This document shows positions 12,701-13,633 of a stretch of 13,633 nucleotides of DNA, one piece after another (the first letter of the stretch is position 1; each line of letters opens with the position of its first letter). This DNA is from Pleurotus ostreatus/Saccharomyces cerevisiae fusant (Eukaryota; Opisthokonta). The notes beneath the pieces are model-generated. The model was not told the DNA's origin and searched no databases. It worked only from the letters and a program-made list of their open reading frames with translations. The stretch covers positions 1-13,633 of the forward strand of contig JAMQCK010000947.1 of NCBI GenBank assembly GCA_024196135.1, given 5' to 3'. The position numbers were made by a program, and so were the translations under genes.

Positions 12701-13286
12701 ACTCAGCGCAAGCGCGACACCCTCAGCGCCGTCGCATACGGGGAGCGGCACGCCGCCAACAGCGACCAGACCCACCGCGACCCCACCCACGGCGCCGCGA
12801 GCCATGCGCGCCCCAGCGCCACGACAGGCGAGGGAACGACCATCGCTGCATAGTAGGATCGCGGGCGCACCGCCCGCTCGTACCCTGGAGGAGCGCTTAG
12901 CAGACCCTACGCCCCCCCGCGCGGCTGCATCCGCGGCGCCGAAACGTCCTGCATCGTCCCTGCTGGAGAGACTGGTCGGGGACGGGACGAAGCGAGTAAG
13001 GCTGGCGCCGCTCTCCCCACCCTCGGATCCCACCCCAGCAGCAAGCTCAACAGCCACGGCGGGCGGCTCGACCGATCCTGGCGTGGAGGGAGCGGACCGG
13101 AAGCGCGGGAAGCGCGGCGGCGGCGCCGGGAACAGGCGGCGGCGGAGACGCAAGGCGCGCAGGCTGGCGCAAGAGGCGGAGGACCGCGAGGAGGAGCGCA
13201 GAGGCGAGGGGGAGGACGAGGACGACGGGGACGCCGACTCCTTCGTGCACAGGCCGTTCAGTCCGGACTCGGGCGCTGCGATGTGA
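9720..13286 (+). CDS. Second gene of the element, function unknown (1188 aa)
   Basis: I do not recognise this protein. The start GCCATGC is in good context and the first ATG after the spacer. Residues 1 to about 540 look folded and are rich in Trp, Tyr and Pro, with a charged helical, probably coiled-coil stretch near 149-190. Residues about 545-755 are disordered. About 758-835 resemble a small RRM-like fold (see separate entry). A long Pro/Ser/Ala-rich stretch follows, then a basic cluster (about 1125-1149, with six consecutive Arg) and an acidic tail. There is no signal peptide, membrane segment or furin-type site, so despite its env position it is not env-like. Composition matches gag-pol, arguing it is a long-term part of the element and not a recent host insertion. 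It lies 61 nt from the 3' LTR. RNA binding, particle assembly or nuclear import are possible roles. Confidence 0.88.
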   Translation: MPFFRYSTPRLDSDANYCERPYALVDASWAPNWSFRLEARIQPGIARAIRGEVKEVELLLWTPNATTVPYFAGLYKGAPAPVEEGNPASPPAELSLRRFDGHLGPADGYEYPQYYDPARPWMCLIRRTTKELAKTTASYAFFPQYFEKMDLEAEKQRLPASLVKRFKKEEEQLEQLEKEAVVALDTFCSFLKYAVDPPPRRYSVEQLRALVEDELSWEDMVDTFTMIQRGMRERWAWWKFVTLIVAYGRLPWDSREQDTVSEQLSALALLPADEAYLGAWFNSAEEIPGRWMMLIARVPAYFSADMSDNARKEAAKYASEMPVPLPVRSVLQRKIPGARADAWTVTNEVPRGVPELPHANLVAHSRVRPGALGLTGWRKMDYPAAKDAVGRKHGVVCPPPLRNVFDDGHWEHYVEWHSEKGPTPGDKNAPNCGFEKPVWLRVGPKSSRRRQAEGSKIIYERTMKRQYYLDDYPIIEGMEHDIDVWGLPLPPWEHYGGDKLEVVVKRGVWGYTTEKPTSDLVGNKWEAASDEPPPAPPASSKEDWATANTSAWDDDFDDPYFNPKYGAPDDAGPSRTPIESTTARRPTGRTEAVTPSGRGRESATRASSSSTHAAATPSIPLQPAPERAATSKASRMSTTTSYLQKERAAAVEGHGPPARSSQSAVANAYASRNAARTPATRPPTEPRRDRVAEVGGTSARTEEGRAAERADPSEARRPEQVARREAVQPAPDVPSQPARASSAERATSTSASDPAPSFARIRLTLLAPAVDVGRLADLATAMNRAGIPHEALVRISASGRDFVARFANNEQAGQAIERLPALSTEEAEVTAEAVTHVEAERLMANAISLSEPSSASADAMDVDVGPFNPVFPPTAHPFAQSPSGFRDALAGPLIPPPAFGPPAFPASSSFQWPATPWSSQPSPNPFATQQPGTTPEWLAALPPLMSLLQSAPWLLAQGFGTFTPAPGLGTFATAPTPQPGPSQASLPDRPSGERLSASATPSAPSHTGSGTPPTATRPTATPPTAPRAMRAPAPRQARERPSLHSRIAGAPPARTLEERLADPTPPRAAASAAPKRPASSLLERLVGDGTKRVRLAPLSPPSDPTPAASSTATAGGSTDPGVEGADRKRGKRGGGAGNRRRRRRKARRLAQEAEDREEERRGEGEDEDDGDADSFVHRPFSPDSGAAM
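11991..12224 (+). other. Possible RRM-like domain in the second gene (aa ~758-835)
   Basis: An 80-residue island in disordered sequence has a strand (ARIRLTLLAP), a helix (GRLADLATAMNRAG), a strand (HEALVRIS), a strand (FVARF), a helix (NNEQAGQAIERL) and a last strand (EVTAEAVT). The order matches an RRM, and FVARFANNEQAGQAI resembles the RNP1 strand and second helix of that family. The RNP1 glycine and aromatic pair are not well kept, so it could be a different ferredoxin-like fold. Confidence 0.4.
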
Positions 13287-13336
13287 AGGGCATTCTTGGT
13301 CGGGTTTATCTTTCTTGGGCGTGTCCCGACTCGCAT

Positions 13337-13347
13337 GTGGGGGGCGT
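13337..13347 (+). other. Polypurine tract (plus-strand primer)
   Basis: GTGGGGGG with a G6 core (13339-13344) lies three bases before the TGTGATG that opens the 3' LTR, where a plus-strand primer is expected. It is short and interrupted by T at 13338. Confidence 0.6.
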
Positions 13348-13633
13348 TGTGATGTGGATGGACAGACACGGACACGCAGAGTAGTACAAGGACCTACAAT
13401 CGGACATGCGGGCCGGAACCCGCCGGCAGAATAGACGCGTAACATAGACAAACATTACTTACTTCTAATCATCATCACGCTTCTTGGATTCGGTCGCCCT
13501 TGCGTACGCCTTAGCCGCGGTCACCCGCTGGCTAAGGCGCTGGAATGAGTATCGCCTTAGCCGCGGGAGACCGCAGGCTAGGGCTCAGTAGCCCGACCGC
13601 CCTCGCCACGGACGATCCGTAGGCGAGGGCTCA
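13348..13633 (+). repeat. 3' LTR, 5' portion (end lies outside the window)
   Basis: It starts TGTGATG, the inverse of the 5' LTR end CATCACA, directly after the polypurine tract. The first 150 nt (U3) include a small GCGGG/CCCGC stem (13408-13423) and an AT-richer stretch (about 13430-13480). Three strong hairpins then run to the window edge. No TATA box or polyadenylation signal can be assigned. Confidence 0.7.
13507..13630. repeat. Array of three similar hairpins in the LTR, period ~46
   Basis: Hairpin 1 (13507-13539) has a 10-bp outer stem (CGCCTTAGCC/GGCTAAGGCG) and a 4-bp inner stem (GCGG/CCGC). Hairpin 2 (13554-13584) has a 9-bp outer stem with one G-T pair and the same GCGG/CCGC inner stem. 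Hairpin 3 (13599-13630) has GCCCTCGCC/GGCGAGGGC and ACGGA/TCCGT. All three have a 3-4-nt loop and a single unpaired base on the 3' side between the stems. Starts are 47 and 45 nt apart. Stem sequences of hairpin 3 differ from the others while pairing is kept, which suggests structure is selected. Confidence 0.85.

Larger units (their letters stand above)
1..13633 (+). mobile_element. Giant Ty3/gypsy chromovirus LTR retrotransposon, both LTRs cut by the window
   Basis: The order partial LTR, primer binding site, gag-PR-RT-RH-IN-chromodomain, second gene, polypurine tract, partial LTR defines a Ty3/gypsy chromovirus in plus orientation. RT-RH preceding IN excludes the copia order, and the C-terminal chromodomain places it among chromoviruses. 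The internal region (259-13347) is about 13.1 kb, more than twice the usual size. The excess comes from a roughly 940-residue extension ahead of Gag and a second 1188-codon gene. The main frames are open and the catalytic residues are present, so the copy looks recent. Target-site duplications and the full LTR length lie outside the window, so LTR identity, and hence age, cannot be assessed here. A basidiomycete host is inferred, not shown. Confidence 0.95.

Noticed and set aside
9720..13286. Envelope (env) gene
   Set aside because: Position fits, but there is no signal peptide, transmembrane segment, fusion peptide or cleavage site.
12563..13375. 270-codon minus-strand frame across the end of the second gene and LTR start
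   Set aside because: Low-complexity Ser/Arg/Ala/Gly composition mirrors the disordered plus-strand gene; crossing the polypurine tract and LTR boundary argues against a conserved gene.
13507..13630. CRISPR array
   Set aside because: Only three units, repeats are not identical, there are no spacer-like unique segments of uniform length, and the context is an LTR in a eukaryotic element.

Overview
The window is almost entirely one very large, apparently intact Ty3/gypsy LTR retrotransposon of the chromovirus type (an integrase that carries a chromodomain). Both window edges cut through its LTRs. The host is most likely a GC-rich basidiomycete fungus. I infer this from the intronless GC-rich coding sequence, the chromovirus Gag-Pol organisation, and an extra segment inside RNase H that I recall from Agaricomycete elements. 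No host gene, rRNA, tRNA gene or CRISPR array is visible.

Layout: 1-258 is the 3' part of the 5' LTR. It ends in CATCACA, the exact inverse of the TGTGATG that opens the 3' LTR at 13348. A primer binding site starts one base later (260-276). A leader of about 430 nt runs to 690 and ends in a pyrimidine-rich tract. A single 2961-codon gag-pol frame fills 691-9576. It has a long disordered N-terminus, an unrecognised folded domain, a PPGGG minisatellite, a Gag capsid-like region, a CCHC knuckle, a DSG protease, reverse transcriptase (RT), RNase H, a DD35E integrase, a GPY/F module and a chromodomain. After a 143-nt spacer with a 20-bp direct repeat comes a second large gene (9720-13286, 1188 codons). 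It sits in the env position but has no env hallmarks, and I do not recognise it. A G6 polypurine tract (about 13337-13347) precedes the first 286 nt of the 3' LTR.

How it should work: an LTR-to-LTR transcript would be primed at 260-276 and encode Gag for particles, PR for processing, RT/RNase H for cDNA synthesis, and IN plus chromodomain for chromatin-directed insertion. All catalytic residues I could locate are present and the frame is unbroken, so the copy looks young or functional.

The unusual parts are: about 940 residues N-terminal to Gag; the 1188-codon second gene with a possible RRM-like domain and a basic-then-acidic tail; a series of structured hairpins in the LTR spaced about 46 nt; and a long stem formed between the end of U5 and the primer binding site. 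Internal length is about 13.1 kb, far above the usual 4-6 kb for this superfamily.
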